From the NCBI RefSeq assembly GCF_900110775.1, contig NZ_FOEP01000002.1:186001-250000 (forward strand): 64,000 nucleotides of DNA, written 5' to 3'. A program made the position numbers and the translations under genes. Below, one piece after another: positions 16,591-25,951 of the stretch. The notes beneath the pieces are model-generated. The model did not search any database. It was not told where the DNA came from and saw only the letters and a list, made by a program, of their open reading frames with translations. The stretch is from Thalassovita taeanensis (lineage in GTDB: Bacteria; Pseudomonadota; Alphaproteobacteria; Rhodobacterales; Rhodobacteraceae). The number at the start of each line of letters is the position of its first letter. The first letter of the stretch is position 1.

Positions 16591-17844
16591 ATGTTTGAAA
16601 GGCCTGTGGTAATCCTGCGCCGCCTGTCACGAAAGCTTTGGGTGCGGGTCTCGGCCTTTGCGGTGCTGTCTCTGACATCGGCCCTGATGGGCACGGTGCT
16701 GGAGGCAAGTCTTTCACCCGCCCTGACCGACCGTTTCGACCTCGAAGGCCTGATGCCGGTGCTTACCATTCTGGCCTCCTCCATGCTGGCGGTCTCGACC
16801 TTTTCGCTCAATGTCATGGTTTCGGCCCATCTCAGCGCCGCCGCGCAGGCCACGCCACGCGTACATCGGCTGCTGCTGGATGACACGACCACCCAGAACG
16901 TCCTGTCGGTTTTTATCGGCGCCTTCGTCTATGCGCTCAGCTCGATCATCCTGCTCAAGGCGCAGGCCTATGCCTCCTCCTCGGCGGTCATAATGTTGGT
17001 GGTCACCATCGCGGTGGTGGTGCTGGTGATCCTCGCCCTGCTGCGCTGGATTGACCACCTCAGCGATCTGGGCAGCCTTGACGCCACGCTCGACCTGACT
17101 GAATCCCACGCCCGCACCGCGTTGACCGCCCTGCGCCAACGCCCCGCGCTGGGAGGCGTGCCGTTGACCACCGACACCGTGCTGCCCGAATATCTGACAC
17201 CGATCCCTGCGCAGAAATCCGGCTATCTGCAATGGATCGACCTTGCCGCACTGGCCGCATGTTCGGAAACTCCGGGGCAGCAGATCTATGCCAACCACCG
17301 CCCCGGCCAAAGCGTCCTGCAGGGCCAACCGTTGGCATTGGCTGCGGGCGCCCCGTCCCCGGCCACCGTCGACCGGATGGCGCAGGCTTTTTTGATCGGC
17401 GACAAACGCAGCTTTGAACAGGATGCCGGGCTGGGCCTGCTGACCCTGTCCGAAATCGCCTCCCGTGCGCTGTCGTCCGGTGTCAACGACCCCGGCACCG
17501 CGATCGAGGCGATTGCCCGCACCGAACGGCTTTTGTGGGAATGGGCGCAAACCCCAATGCCCGCCTCGCCAGAGATCGCCCATCCCACCGTTTTTGTGCC
17601 CGAGCTGCCCGCCTCGACACTGATCTCCGCCGCCTTCGCAGCGCCTGCCCGTGACGGCGCGGGTCAGATCGAGGTCGTCCGCCGCCTGCTCAAAGCCCTG
17701 ACAGAGCTGCAAGGCTGCGCCGATACAGACCTTGCCGCCGCAGCCAAAGACATGACCAAAATCGCCCGTGCCTATGCTGAAAACGCACTGACCCTGCCGC
17801 AAGAGCGCGAAAGCCTCGATTACACGCACCGCTGGCCCAGCTAG
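16591..17844 (+). CDS. DUF2254 membrane protein
   Basis: 417 residues with four N-terminal membrane helices (about 20-40, 55-80, 105-128 and 132-155) and a long cytoplasmic C-terminal half. The C-terminal half contains LTLSEIASRALSSGVNDPGTAIEAI, a conserved block of DUF2254. No biochemical role is established. It follows the GGCT-like gene by 10 nt with only a weak ribosome site, suggesting coupling. A hairpin downstream separates it from gltX, which runs the other way. Confidence 0.8.
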   Translation: MFERPVVILRRLSRKLWVRVSAFAVLSLTSALMGTVLEASLSPALTDRFDLEGLMPVLTILASSMLAVSTFSLNVMVSAHLSAAAQATPRVHRLLLDDTTTQNVLSVFIGAFVYALSSIILLKAQAYASSSAVIMLVVTIAVVVLVILALLRWIDHLSDLGSLDATLDLTESHARTALTALRQRPALGGVPLTTDTVLPEYLTPIPAQKSGYLQWIDLAALAACSETPGQQIYANHRPGQSVLQGQPLALAAGAPSPATVDRMAQAFLIGDKRSFEQDAGLGLLTLSEIASRALSSGVNDPGTAIEAIARTERLLWEWAQTPMPASPEIAHPTVFVPELPASTLISAAFAAPARDGAGQIEVVRRLLKALTELQGCADTDLAAAAKDMTKIARAYAENALTLPQERESLDYTHRWPS

Positions 17845-17918
17845 CGCCCCGCACAGGCCGCATTTAAGACCGCATTAAGGTTAACGCTTCTGTGCGTTTG
17901 TCAGGCCCGAAGACTCGA

Positions 17919-17949
17919 AAACGCCGCACGTTCCTCCCGCGCGGCGTTT
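17919..17949. terminator. Bidirectional terminator-like hairpin
   Basis: Perfect 9-bp stem AAACGCCGC/GCGGCGTTT (17919-17927 with 17941-17949) between the convergent ends of DUF2254 and gltX. A-rich and T-rich edges allow termination in either direction. Confidence 0.65.
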
Positions 17950-18006
17950 CGTGTCGCCCCATATGACACGCAAAACCCAGCAGGCCAGACCTCGGCAAGC
18001 CAGACT

Positions 18007-19329
18007 TCAGCCGCGCGCGCGGATCACCTGCAACAGCGGCATGACCGAGCTCATGTCCGGCCCGTGCGCCTGCCCCGTCAGCGCCAGACGCAGCGGCATG
18101 AACAGCCCCTTGCCCTTGCGCCCGGTGGCCTCTTTCACCGCCGCCGTCCACTTGCCCCAGGTTTCGCCATCAAACGGCCCTTCGGGCAGCAGTGCCATCG
18201 CCTGCGCGATGAACGCGCGATCCTCGTCGGCAATCTGCGGCTCGGCGCCGTCGCGGAACAGCTCCCACCAGCCCTTGAGATCAGCCTTCACCGTGATGTT
18301 GTCGCGCGTCACGGTCCAGAACTGCTCGGCCAGCGCGTCGGGCACGCCCAGCGCCGCAATCTCATCCGCCACCGCCGACAGCGGCAGCCCCTGCAGATGA
18401 TGCGCGGTCAGCGGGAACAGATCTTGTTCGTCAAACTTGGTCGGGGCGGCGCCAAAGCGGGTGATGTCAAACCCCTCGATCAGCTCGTCCATCGACGTGC
18501 GCAGTTCAACCGGATCGGCCGATCCCAACCGCGCCATCAGGCTCAGCAGCGCCATCGGCTCCACGCCCTGCTCGCGCAGATCCTTGATCGCCAGCACGCC
18601 CAGCCGCTTCGACAGCGCCTCGCCCTGCGGCCCGGTCAGCAGCGAATGATGCGCGAACTCGGGCACAGCCCCGCCCAGCGCCCGGATGATCTGAATCTGC
18701 GTCGCGGTATTGGTCACGTGATCCGACCCGCGCACCACATGAGTCACGCCCATTTCGGTGTCATCCACCACGCTGGCAATCGTGTACAGAACCTGCCCGT
18801 CCGCCCGGATCAGCACCGGGTCCGACACGCTGGCCGCATCAATCGAGATATCACCCAGAATACCATCATTCCACTCGATCCGCTCGTGATCCAGCCGGAA
18901 ACGCCAATATCCGCCGCGCTCAGCCCGCAGCGCATCTTTCTCGGCGTCCGACAGCGCCAAAGCCGCCCGGTCATAGACCGGCGGGCGCCCCATGTTCAGC
19001 TGCTTCTTGCGCTTCAGGTCCAGCTCGACCGGGCTTTCGAAACACTCGTAAAACCGCCCCATCTCGCGCAGACGGTCCGCCGCCGCCGCGTAACGATCCA
19101 ACCGCGCTGATTGCCGCTCAACCCGGTCCCAGTGCAGCCCCAGCCACTCCAGATCACGCTTGAGCTGATCAACATATTCCTCTTTCGAGCGTTCCTGATC
19201 CGTGTCGTCAATCCGCAAGATGAACGTCCCGCCGCTCTTGCGGGCGATCAGATAGTTCATCAGCGCGGTGCGCAGGTTGCCAACATGGATATATCCGGTG
19301 GGCGACGGGGCGAAACGAGTGGTGGTCAT
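18007..19329 (-). CDS. gltX: Glutamate--tRNA ligase
   Basis: 440 residues, class I synthetase. The HIGH-type motif is PTGYIHVGN near the N-terminus and the KMSKS-type motif is ALSKRLG around residue 240; GSDHVTNTATQIQIIRALGG is typical of GltX. It charges tRNA-Glu and feeds both translation and tetrapyrrole synthesis. The ATG at 19329 has AGGAG 8 nt upstream; a TTG two codons earlier is less likely. Alphaproteobacteria commonly have two gltX genes, and I cannot tell from one copy whether this one also charges tRNA-Gln. Confidence 0.95.
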   Translation of the reverse strand: MTTTRFAPSPTGYIHVGNLRTALMNYLIARKSGGTFILRIDDTDQERSKEEYVDQLKRDLEWLGLHWDRVERQSARLDRYAAAADRLREMGRFYECFESPVELDLKRKKQLNMGRPPVYDRAALALSDAEKDALRAERGGYWRFRLDHERIEWNDGILGDISIDAASVSDPVLIRADGQVLYTIASVVDDTEMGVTHVVRGSDHVTNTATQIQIIRALGGAVPEFAHHSLLTGPQGEALSKRLGVLAIKDLREQGVEPMALLSLMARLGSADPVELRTSMDELIEGFDITRFGAAPTKFDEQDLFPLTAHHLQGLPLSAVADEIAALGVPDALAEQFWTVTRDNITVKADLKGWWELFRDGAEPQIADEDRAFIAQAMALLPEGPFDGETWGKWTAAVKEATGRKGKGLFMPLRLALTGQAHGPDMSSVMPLLQVIRARG

Positions 19330-19513
19330 CAGCAATCTCCTGTTGCTGGCCCCATGTCACAGGCGCGGGCATTTGTCCAGAAATCCCCGCAGTCCCACGC
19401 GCCATACTGGCGCCAAAACCCACCGCCACATCAAGTTCCCGTGACACCGCGTACCAGACAAGCGGGCTGTGCTATCCTCTGCCTTACCCTGCCACGCTGA
19501 AGAAGGACCACCC

Positions 19514-20443
19514 ATGCTTGCAACGCCCTTCCTGACCCGCCGCACCGCCCTTTTGGGGGCCGCCGCCCTGCCACTGACGATCGCTGCGCACAAAGCCACC
19601 GCCGCCGCCCCGATGCTGGGCAGCAGCACAACCCGCTTCAACCGCATCAAACTCGGCGCGTTCGAGGTGACCGCCCTGCTGGCCGGAACCCGCACCGTGC
19701 CCGACCCGCACAAGATATTCGGCCTGAACGCCAGTGATGCCGACTTCGCCGCCGCCTCGGCCGCCGCGAATATCCCCACCGACAAGGCGCAGTTCTTCTT
19801 CACGCCAACCGTGGTCAATACCGGCACCGAACTGGTGCTGTTCGACACCGGCCTGAATGCCGCAGGCATCACCGACGCGCTGGCCGCTGCTGGCTACAGC
19901 CCCGATCAGATCGACGTGGTCGTGCTGACCCACATGCACGGCGACCATATCGGCGGGCTGATGAACAACGGCAGCCCCACCTTTGCCAATGCCCGCTATG
20001 TCACCGGCGCGACCGAGTTCAACGCCTGGGACAAGACCGGAAATGACGGGTTCAACACCAACGTCCGCCCGCTGGCCGAAAACATGACCATGATCGACGA
20101 CGGCCACAGCCCGACCTCGGGGATCACCGCAATCGCCGCCTTCGGCCACACACCGGGCCACATGGCCTATATGCTCGACAGCGACGGCGAACAGCTCCTA
20201 CTCGGCGCCGACTTCGCCAACCACTATGTCTGGTCGCTGGCCCACCCTGACTGGGAGGTCTCCTTCGACCAGGACAAAACCACCGCCGCCGCGACCCGGC
20301 GCCGCCTGCTGTCCATGCTGGCCGCCGACAAAACCCCGTTCATCGGCTACCACATGCCCTTCCCGGCGCTGGGATATGTCGAAACACAGGGCGACGGGTT
20401 CCAATACACCCCCTCCAGCTACCAGTTGATGCTCGATCGGTGA
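19514..20443 (+). CDS. Tat-exported MBL-fold metallo-hydrolase
   Basis: 309 residues. The N-terminus LTRRTALLGAAALPLTIAA is a twin-arginine signal. The zinc motif THMHGDHIGG follows near residue 135, with later metal ligands in FGHTPGHM and GADFANH. This places it in the metallo-beta-lactamase superfamily, of the quorum-quenching lactonase-like or alkyl-hydrolase type; substrate cannot be fixed. The ATG at 19514 follows AAGGA. It faces gltX divergently and its 3' end abuts a large palindromic repeat before the convergent 2OG oxygenase. Confidence 0.85.
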   Translation: MLATPFLTRRTALLGAAALPLTIAAHKATAAAPMLGSSTTRFNRIKLGAFEVTALLAGTRTVPDPHKIFGLNASDADFAAASAAANIPTDKAQFFFTPTVVNTGTELVLFDTGLNAAGITDALAAAGYSPDQIDVVVLTHMHGDHIGGLMNNGSPTFANARYVTGATEFNAWDKTGNDGFNTNVRPLAENMTMIDDGHSPTSGITAIAAFGHTPGHMAYMLDSDGEQLLLGADFANHYVWSLAHPDWEVSFDQDKTTAAATRRRLLSMLAADKTPFIGYHMPFPALGYVETQGDGFQYTPSSYQLMLDR

Positions 20444-20454
20444 CAAGAATATTA

Positions 20455-20581
20455 ATGCCTGCGGCGCGAGTATTTTTCTCAGAAAGAAGCCAAAGCGCTC
20501 TCTGAGTTTCTTTCTGACTGAAATACTCGCGCCGCAGGCATCGGCCCGCAGGGCCAAAACAATAAAGCGCCGCGCAGCGGC
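20455..20581. repeat. Intergenic structured repeat, copy B (perfect 21-bp outer arms)
   Basis: The 21-nt arm 20455-20475 is exactly complementary to 20521-20541, enclosing two facing 21-nt units (20468-20488 inverted, 20508-20528 direct). To the right are GCCC-GCA-GGGC (20544-20554) and GCCGC-GCA-GCGGC (20569-20581), a partial module in reverse orientation. It lies 11 nt after the metallo-hydrolase gene, at the convergent end with the 2OG oxygenase gene. Confidence 0.88.
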
Positions 20582-20596
20582 ACCGCCGGGTCAGGC

Positions 20597-21148
20597 TCAG
20601 CGAAAGGCGGGACCGTGCGCCCAGATCGTCAGCGAATGACGCACCCCGTCGGTGACAGGCGTCACCCGGTGCAGCAGATAGCTGGGGAATAGCGTCGCAC
20701 AGCCCAGCGTGCGATCAGCGGTGGTGATATGGGCGCTTGGCTGCACCTCCAGCCCACCACCCTCATAGGCCTCGGGCTGGGTCAACTGCACAACCATCGT
20801 CAGCTTGCGTTTGCCCGCCAGCAGCCCCTCGCCGACATCGGAATGCCAGTCGAAATGGCCTTCCCGCTCGGCCCCATAGCGCGCAACCTGCGGGCTTTCG
20901 GCAAATTCGCTCAGGTCAAAGCCAAACGTCGCGCGGTTCGCCACGCGCACCAGATCAATGATCCGGTCCATCACCCAACCCGTTTCCGGCACCTCATCCA
21001 GCCAGACCAGCTCGGCCCGGCGCAGGTTGTGATCGCGCGCCTGCCGCAGCAGCCGCGCCTCGCGCGCGGGGGTCCCGTTGGCCACGGCGACGATGCGGGC
21101 ACATTCTTCGACGGAAAAGGCATCTGGGATGGAGTGGACGGCTATCAT
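20597..21148 (-). CDS. Fe(II)/2-oxoglutarate-dependent oxygenase, prolyl 4-hydroxylase type
   Basis: 183 residues with the double-stranded beta-helix iron triad: HxD in GHFDWHSDVGEG and the distal His in LLHRVTPVTDG, followed by VRHSLTIW whose Arg binds 2-oxoglutarate. It resembles the P4Hc group (PiuC/YbiX-like), some of which modify proteins or act in iron-related processes. The substrate is unknown. The ATG at 21148 has AGGTGA 5 nt upstream; a GTG three codons earlier is less likely. Confidence 0.85.
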   Translation of the reverse strand: MIAVHSIPDAFSVEECARIVAVANGTPAREARLLRQARDHNLRRAELVWLDEVPETGWVMDRIIDLVRVANRATFGFDLSEFAESPQVARYGAEREGHFDWHSDVGEGLLAGKRKLTMVVQLTQPEAYEGGGLEVQPSAHITTADRTLGCATLFPSYLLHRVTPVTDGVRHSLTIWAHGPAFR

Positions 21149-21234
21149 GCGACTCACCTGAGTTGGGTAAGATCACATGCGCCCTGTCGCCGTGCCCGGC
21201 ATGCTCAGACGCGACCCATTGGTCGCTTTCCGCC

Positions 21235-22893
21235 CTAAGACGGATCGCGCCAGCGGTTCACAATCGGATAGCGTCGATCCAGCCAGAACGCGCGCGGGCT
21301 CAGCCGTGCCCCCGGTGCCGACTGAAACCGCTTGTACTCGCTGATATACAGCAGGTGCTCGACCCGCTTCACCGTCTCGCGGTCGAACCCCGCCGCCACG
21401 CATTCCGCCACGCTTGCTTCGGCATCGACCAGCAACATCAGGATCGCATCCAGCACCTCATAGGGGGGCAGGCTGTCCTCGTCCTTCTGATCGGGGCGCA
21501 GTTCGGCACTGGGCGGTTTGTCGATCACCCGTGGCGGGATCACAACGCCCGCAGGCCCGGCCATCCAGTCGCGGTGGTTTTCATTGCGCCAGCGGCAGGC
21601 GGCAAACACCCGCGTCTTGTACATGTCCTTGATCGGGTTATATCCGCCCGCCATATCGCCATAGATCGTGGCATAGCCCACCGCGACCTCGGATTTATTG
21701 CCCGTCGTCAGCAGCATCTCGCCAAATTTATTCGACAGCGCCATCAGCAGAAGCCCGCGCAGGCGCGACTGAATGTTTTCTTCGGTCAGCCCGGCCTGCG
21801 TGCCTTCAAACAAAGGCGCCAGCGTGTTGGTGATCGCGGCGCGACCTTCGGCAATCGGCACAAAATCATAGCGGCAGCCCAGGTTTTCAGCCACCTCTTT
21901 GGCGTCATCCAATGACGACTGCGAGGTATATTCCGACGGCAACATCACGCAGCGCACGTTTTGCGCACCCAGCGCATCCGCCGCAATCGTCGCCACAATC
22001 GCGCTGTCGATCCCGCCCGACAGCCCCAGAAGTACCTGCTTGAACCCGGTCTTGCCCATGTAATCGCGCAGCGCCTCGACCATGCAGCGGTAATCCTGCT
22101 CCAGCATGTCAGGGATATGCGCCATCTCGCCCGGCTCGGCGTGCCAGCCCTCAGGCCCGCGCACAAAATCCACATGCGCCACAACCGCGTCGAACACCGG
22201 CAACTGCACCGCCAACGCCCCACCGGGGTTCAGCACGAACGAGCCGCCGTCGAACACCTGATCATCCTGCCCGCCGACCATATTCAGGTAGACCAAAGGC
22301 AAACCGGTCTCGATCACCCGCGCCACCATTACATTCTGCCGCACTTCCAACTTGCTGCGGAAATACGGGCTGCCGTTGGGCACCAGCAGAAACTCGGCGC
22401 CGGTTTCGGCCAGAGTTTCGGCCACATCCTCGTGCCAGGCATCCTCGCAGATCGGGCTGCCGATCCGAGTGTTGCCGACCGAATACGGCCCACCCAACGG
22501 CCCGCTGTCGAAAATCCGCACCTCGTCAAACACCGTCTCGTTCGGCAGATGATGCTTCAGCACCCGGCTGATAACCTTGCCAGCGGACAGAATGAAATAG
22601 GCGTTATAGAGCTTGCCCTCCTCCACCCACGGCCCGCCGATCCCCATCGTGGGACCATCGGCACAGACCTGCGCCAGCGCGTCCACCGCCTCGATCGCGG
22701 CCTGATGAAACGCGGGCTTCATCACCAGATCCTGCGTGTTGTATCCGGTGATGAACATCTCGGGCAGCGCCACCATATCGGCCCCGGCCTCGCGGGCCTG
22801 CTCCCAAGCGTCGCGCGCCGCGGCGGCATTGGCGGCCAAATCCCCGACAATCGGGTTAAGCTGTGCAAGCGTCAGGCGAAATCTGTCGGCCAA
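21235..22893 (-). CDS. nadE: Glutamine-dependent NAD+ synthetase
   Basis: 552 residues in two domains. The N-terminal nitrilase-type glutaminase has the Glu in ALPEMFITGY, the Lys in LKHHLPNETVFDE and the Cys in GSPICEDAWH. The C-terminal synthetase has the PP-loop LGLSGGIDSAIVATIA. It amidates nicotinate adenine dinucleotide to NAD. The start is TTG, supported by GGGGG 7 nt upstream and by an immediate family-like N-terminus (ADRFRLTLAQLNPIVGDL). It is divergent from the MORN-repeat gene. Confidence 0.95.
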   Translation of the reverse strand: MADRFRLTLAQLNPIVGDLAANAAAARDAWEQAREAGADMVALPEMFITGYNTQDLVMKPAFHQAAIEAVDALAQVCADGPTMGIGGPWVEEGKLYNAYFILSAGKVISRVLKHHLPNETVFDEVRIFDSGPLGGPYSVGNTRIGSPICEDAWHEDVAETLAETGAEFLLVPNGSPYFRSKLEVRQNVMVARVIETGLPLVYLNMVGGQDDQVFDGGSFVLNPGGALAVQLPVFDAVVAHVDFVRGPEGWHAEPGEMAHIPDMLEQDYRCMVEALRDYMGKTGFKQVLLGLSGGIDSAIVATIAADALGAQNVRCVMLPSEYTSQSSLDDAKEVAENLGCRYDFVPIAEGRAAITNTLAPLFEGTQAGLTEENIQSRLRGLLLMALSNKFGEMLLTTGNKSEVAVGYATIYGDMAGGYNPIKDMYKTRVFAACRWRNENHRDWMAGPAGVVIPPRVIDKPPSAELRPDQKDEDSLPPYEVLDAILMLLVDAEASVAECVAAGFDRETVKRVEHLLYISEYKRFQSAPGARLSPRAFWLDRRYPIVNRWRDPS

Positions 22894-22973
22894 TGTGGTG
22901 CCCCCTGATGGTGTTCACCCGTCCGATTTAGCAGATCGACCGGCAAGGGAAAGCCGAATTGACCGGAAACCCG

Positions 22974-23002
22974 TTGTCACCCTGCCGTGTGTCCACTAGA
23001 TT
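22974..23002 (+). promoter_or_regulatory. Sigma-70-type promoter of the MORN gene
   Basis: TTGTCA (22974-22979), 17-nt spacer, TAGATT (22997-23002), ending 45 nt before the MORN-gene ATG at 23048. Match to consensus is 5/6 and 4/6. Confidence 0.45.
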
Positions 23003-23047
23003 TCCGGCAGTTTCACTCGGGAAACAAACAGGGGCTCAAGGGCGGAC

Positions 23048-24448
23048 ATGGCACAGATGCGCAATACATTCACGGCAACCCTGCTCGCCGGGCTGATGCT
23101 CGGCGTGGGCGCACAGGCGCAAGACAGCCAGGTCCAGACCAAGCAATATGACGATGGCGGCGTCTACGAGGGGACGTTCCTCAATGGCCTGCAACACGGC
23201 ACCGGCACCTACCGGCTGCCGAACGGGTATGAATATACCGGCCAATGGGTCGATGGCGAAATCAAAGGTCACGGCGTGGCCCGCTTCCCCAATGGTTCGG
23301 TCTATGAGGGCGAATTCGCCAAGGGCAAACCCGAAGGCGTCGGCAAGATCGTCTTCACCGATGGCGGCACCTATGAGGGCGACTGGTCCGAGGGTAAAAT
23401 CACCGGGCAAGGCGTGGCGGTCTATGCCAATGACGTCCGCTACGAAGGCGGCTTCCGCAACGCTATGCACCACGGGCGCGGCACCATGCAATCGCCCGGC
23501 GGCTATACCTACGAAGGCGATTGGGTCAATGGCGTCAAGGAAGGGCTGGGCCGCATCACCTATCCCGATGGCGCCACCTACGAAGGCCAGATTCAGCGCG
23601 GCGCCCGCGAAGGCCAGGGCACGCTGACCATGCCCGACGGGCTGATCTATACCGGCTTGTGGAAAGACGGGCAGATCAACGGAACCGGCAAGCTGACCCA
23701 ACCCAATGGCGATGTCTACGAGGGCACACTGGCAGGCGGCCGCCGCGAGGGTCAGGGCACCGTCACCTATGCCAACGGCGACACCTATGTCGGGGCCTTC
23801 AAGGATGACAAACGCCACGGCGACGGCGTGTTCACCGGCACCGATGGCTATCTCTACACCGGCAACTGGTCTGCTGGCGAAATCGCAGGTCAGGGCAGCG
23901 TCACCTACCCCGATGGCTCGGTTTATGCCGGGCAGTTCCGCAGCGGTCTGGCCGATGGGCTGGGCAAGATCATCTATCCCGACGGCGCCACCTATGAAGG
24001 CGACTGGAGCGCCGGCGTGATCGACGGACAGGGCCGCGCCACCTATCCCAATGGCCTGACCTACGAGGGCGGCTTCAAAGAGGCGAAGAACAACGGCTTC
24101 GGCATCATGACCTATGCCGATGGCTATCGCTACGAAGGCGAATGGCAAGACGGCCAGCGCCACGGTCAGGGCACCGCCACCTATCCCGATGGAACTGTTT
24201 ACAAAGGCCAGTTTGTCGCCGGTCAGCGCGAGGGCACAGGCGAGATCACCATGCCCGATGGCTTCAAGTATTCCGGCGCGTGGAAAGCTGGCGAAATCTC
24301 GGGCCAAGGCATTGCAACCTACGCCAACGGCGACACCTACGAAGGTACGTTCCGCGATGGCAAACGTCAGGGCGAGGGGAAAATGCGCTATGCCAGCGGT
24401 CAGGAAACCAGCGGCAAATGGGAAAACGGCGCCCTGGTGCAGGAATAA
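23048..24448 (+). CDS. Secreted MORN-repeat protein (18 repeats)
   Basis: 466 residues: a signal peptide (MRNTFTATLLAGLMLGVGAQAQ) then about 18 consecutive 23-residue MORN repeats of the form Y-x-G-x-W/F-x-x-G-x-x-x-G-x-G-x-x-x-Y-P-x-G, from residue 36 to about 453, and a truncated nineteenth. Most repeats keep the TYEGDW-like start and the PDG/PNG turn. MORN arrays form long beta-hairpin rods that bind lipids or serve as protein scaffolds. Being exported, this one should act in the periplasm or at the cell surface. It stands alone, divergent from nadE. Confidence 0.9.
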   Translation: MAQMRNTFTATLLAGLMLGVGAQAQDSQVQTKQYDDGGVYEGTFLNGLQHGTGTYRLPNGYEYTGQWVDGEIKGHGVARFPNGSVYEGEFAKGKPEGVGKIVFTDGGTYEGDWSEGKITGQGVAVYANDVRYEGGFRNAMHHGRGTMQSPGGYTYEGDWVNGVKEGLGRITYPDGATYEGQIQRGAREGQGTLTMPDGLIYTGLWKDGQINGTGKLTQPNGDVYEGTLAGGRREGQGTVTYANGDTYVGAFKDDKRHGDGVFTGTDGYLYTGNWSAGEIAGQGSVTYPDGSVYAGQFRSGLADGLGKIIYPDGATYEGDWSAGVIDGQGRATYPNGLTYEGGFKEAKNNGFGIMTYADGYRYEGEWQDGQRHGQGTATYPDGTVYKGQFVAGQREGTGEITMPDGFKYSGAWKAGEISGQGIATYANGDTYEGTFRDGKRQGEGKMRYASGQETSGKWENGALVQE

Positions 24449-24591
24449 CCCGCACCAACCGCACTGCTGAACAAGACCGGGCCGCCCGGCGACCTCAGCG
24501 CGCTCCCTGCCCCCGGAAAAGCGCACCGCAATCCACCGGCGCGGCCTCCCGTCCCCACGCCCGCACCGTCGCGCCAACGCCCAATTTCACA

Positions 24592-24616
24592 TTTCCCAAA
24601 TATCCCCGCCGGAGGC
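24592..24616. repeat. Remnant related to the intergenic repeat
   Basis: TTTCCCAAATATCCCCGCC followed by GGAGGC resembles the right edge of repeat copy A (CCCAAGTACTCCCGCCGGAGGC) but lacks TTCTTTCTGA. It lies between the convergent ends of the MORN gene and the SQR-like gene; the rest of the gap 24449-24679 shows no gene. Confidence 0.4.
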
Positions 24617-24679
24617 TCCCCACAGGCCACACGCGCCGCCGCTCAGACCAAGCCACCTCGGCCCAAGCCGAAAGCCGCG

Positions 24680-25951
24680 TCACTCCTTGATCTTGGTGAT
24701 CTTCAGCATCTTCATCGCCATCCGTTCATAATACGGCTCGCTGACCCCCTTGCGGATCTTGCTGATGAAATACCACTCGAACGCCAGCTTGGCCCAATGC
24801 ACCCACCGCCCCTGCGAGGTCCAGTTGACGTTGCGCGGCGGGTTTTGCGGCATCGCCAGAAACGCAGCGCCCCGGTCACCGAAATCCGCCAGACACAGCG
24901 CATTCCACGTCGGCTGATGCACCGGCGGCTGCCCTTTGATCACCAAAGGCAGGTTGTGCGCCGTCGCCGTGACCATGCTTTCAATCATGAACCCGGTTTT
25001 CGGCACCCCCGTGGGCACCGGCGTGACCACTGGCGGCGCGATGGCGATACACACACCAATACCAAAGATGTTGGGATAGGCCGCGTTGCGCTGATACTCA
25101 TTGGTCAGAACAAAGCCGCGCGGATTGACCAGCCCCTCGATCCCCATCAGCGCCGGAATTCCCCGGAACGCCGGCAGCATCATCGAATAGCGGAACGGGA
25201 TGTCGTGCTTTTTCTTCTCGCTGCCGTCCTCGTTCACCTCGGTGACATGCACCATGTTCTCTTCGAACTTGTCCACCTTGGCGTTGCAGATCCACTTGAT
25301 GTCGCGGTCGCGCAGGATCGATTCCAGCATCCCCTTGGTGTCGCCCACCCCACCAAGCCCCAGATGCCCCACATAGGGCTCCGAGGTGACAAAGGTCATC
25401 GGCACCTTGTCGCGGATCTTGCGGCGCCGCAGATCGGTGTCGATCGTCATCGCATATTCATAGGCCGGGCCGAAACAGCTGGCCCCCTGCACTGCCCCCA
25501 CCACGATCGGGCCGGGGTTGGCGCAAAACTCTTCCCATGTGCTGCCCGACGCTTCGGCATGCTCGATATGACAAACCGATTTGGTGAACTTCTCGGGCCC
25601 GAAGCCCTCGATCTCGTCAAACGCCAGATCCGGCCCCGTGGCGATCACCAGATAATCATAGCCCTCCTCGCGCCCGCTTTTCAGCGTGATCACCTGCGTT
25701 TTGGGGTCCAGCCCCACCACCGCGTCACAGATGAACTCGATCCCGCGCCGCTGCATCACCGGGGCCAGATCGACCGTGATATCCTTCTTGCTGCGCCAGC
25801 CAACACCGGCCCAGGGGTTTGACGGGGTGAACTGGAAATAGGGTTTGTCCGAGATCACCGTGATCTTGTCCCCACTGTCCAAAGACTTCTTCAGCTCATA
25901 GGCCTGAATCGCGCCACCAAGACCTGCCCCCAAAATCACAACATGCGCCAT
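24680..25951 (-). CDS. Sulfide:quinone oxidoreductase-like FAD flavoprotein
   Basis: 423 residues. The N-terminal dinucleotide fold is VVILGAGLGGAIQAYEL, the second is YDYLVIATGPDL, and the FAD-closing motif is PNIFGIGVCIAI. Cysteines at VGAVQGASCFGPAYEY and FGIGVC sit where SQR/flavocytochrome-c-type enzymes carry redox cysteines. SQRs oxidise sulfide at the membrane and reduce quinone; the amphipathic C-terminus (WHAKLAFEWYFISKIRKG region) fits membrane association. The subtype is uncertain and other NADH-dehydrogenase-like functions are possible. The ATG follows a purine-rich AGAGGGGGAC site. No sox genes are nearby. Confidence 0.8.
   Translation of the reverse strand: MAHVVILGAGLGGAIQAYELKKSLDSGDKITVISDKPYFQFTPSNPWAGVGWRSKKDITVDLAPVMQRRGIEFICDAVVGLDPKTQVITLKSGREEGYDYLVIATGPDLAFDEIEGFGPEKFTKSVCHIEHAEASGSTWEEFCANPGPIVVGAVQGASCFGPAYEYAMTIDTDLRRRKIRDKVPMTFVTSEPYVGHLGLGGVGDTKGMLESILRDRDIKWICNAKVDKFEENMVHVTEVNEDGSEKKKHDIPFRYSMMLPAFRGIPALMGIEGLVNPRGFVLTNEYQRNAAYPNIFGIGVCIAIAPPVVTPVPTGVPKTGFMIESMVTATAHNLPLVIKGQPPVHQPTWNALCLADFGDRGAAFLAMPQNPPRNVNWTSQGRWVHWAKLAFEWYFISKIRKGVSEPYYERMAMKMLKITKIKE

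Noticed and set aside
23048-24448. Roughly 69-nt periodicity considered as CRISPR or minisatellite
   Set aside because: The period is one in-frame 23-residue MORN repeat with codon-level divergence; there are no identical spacered repeats.
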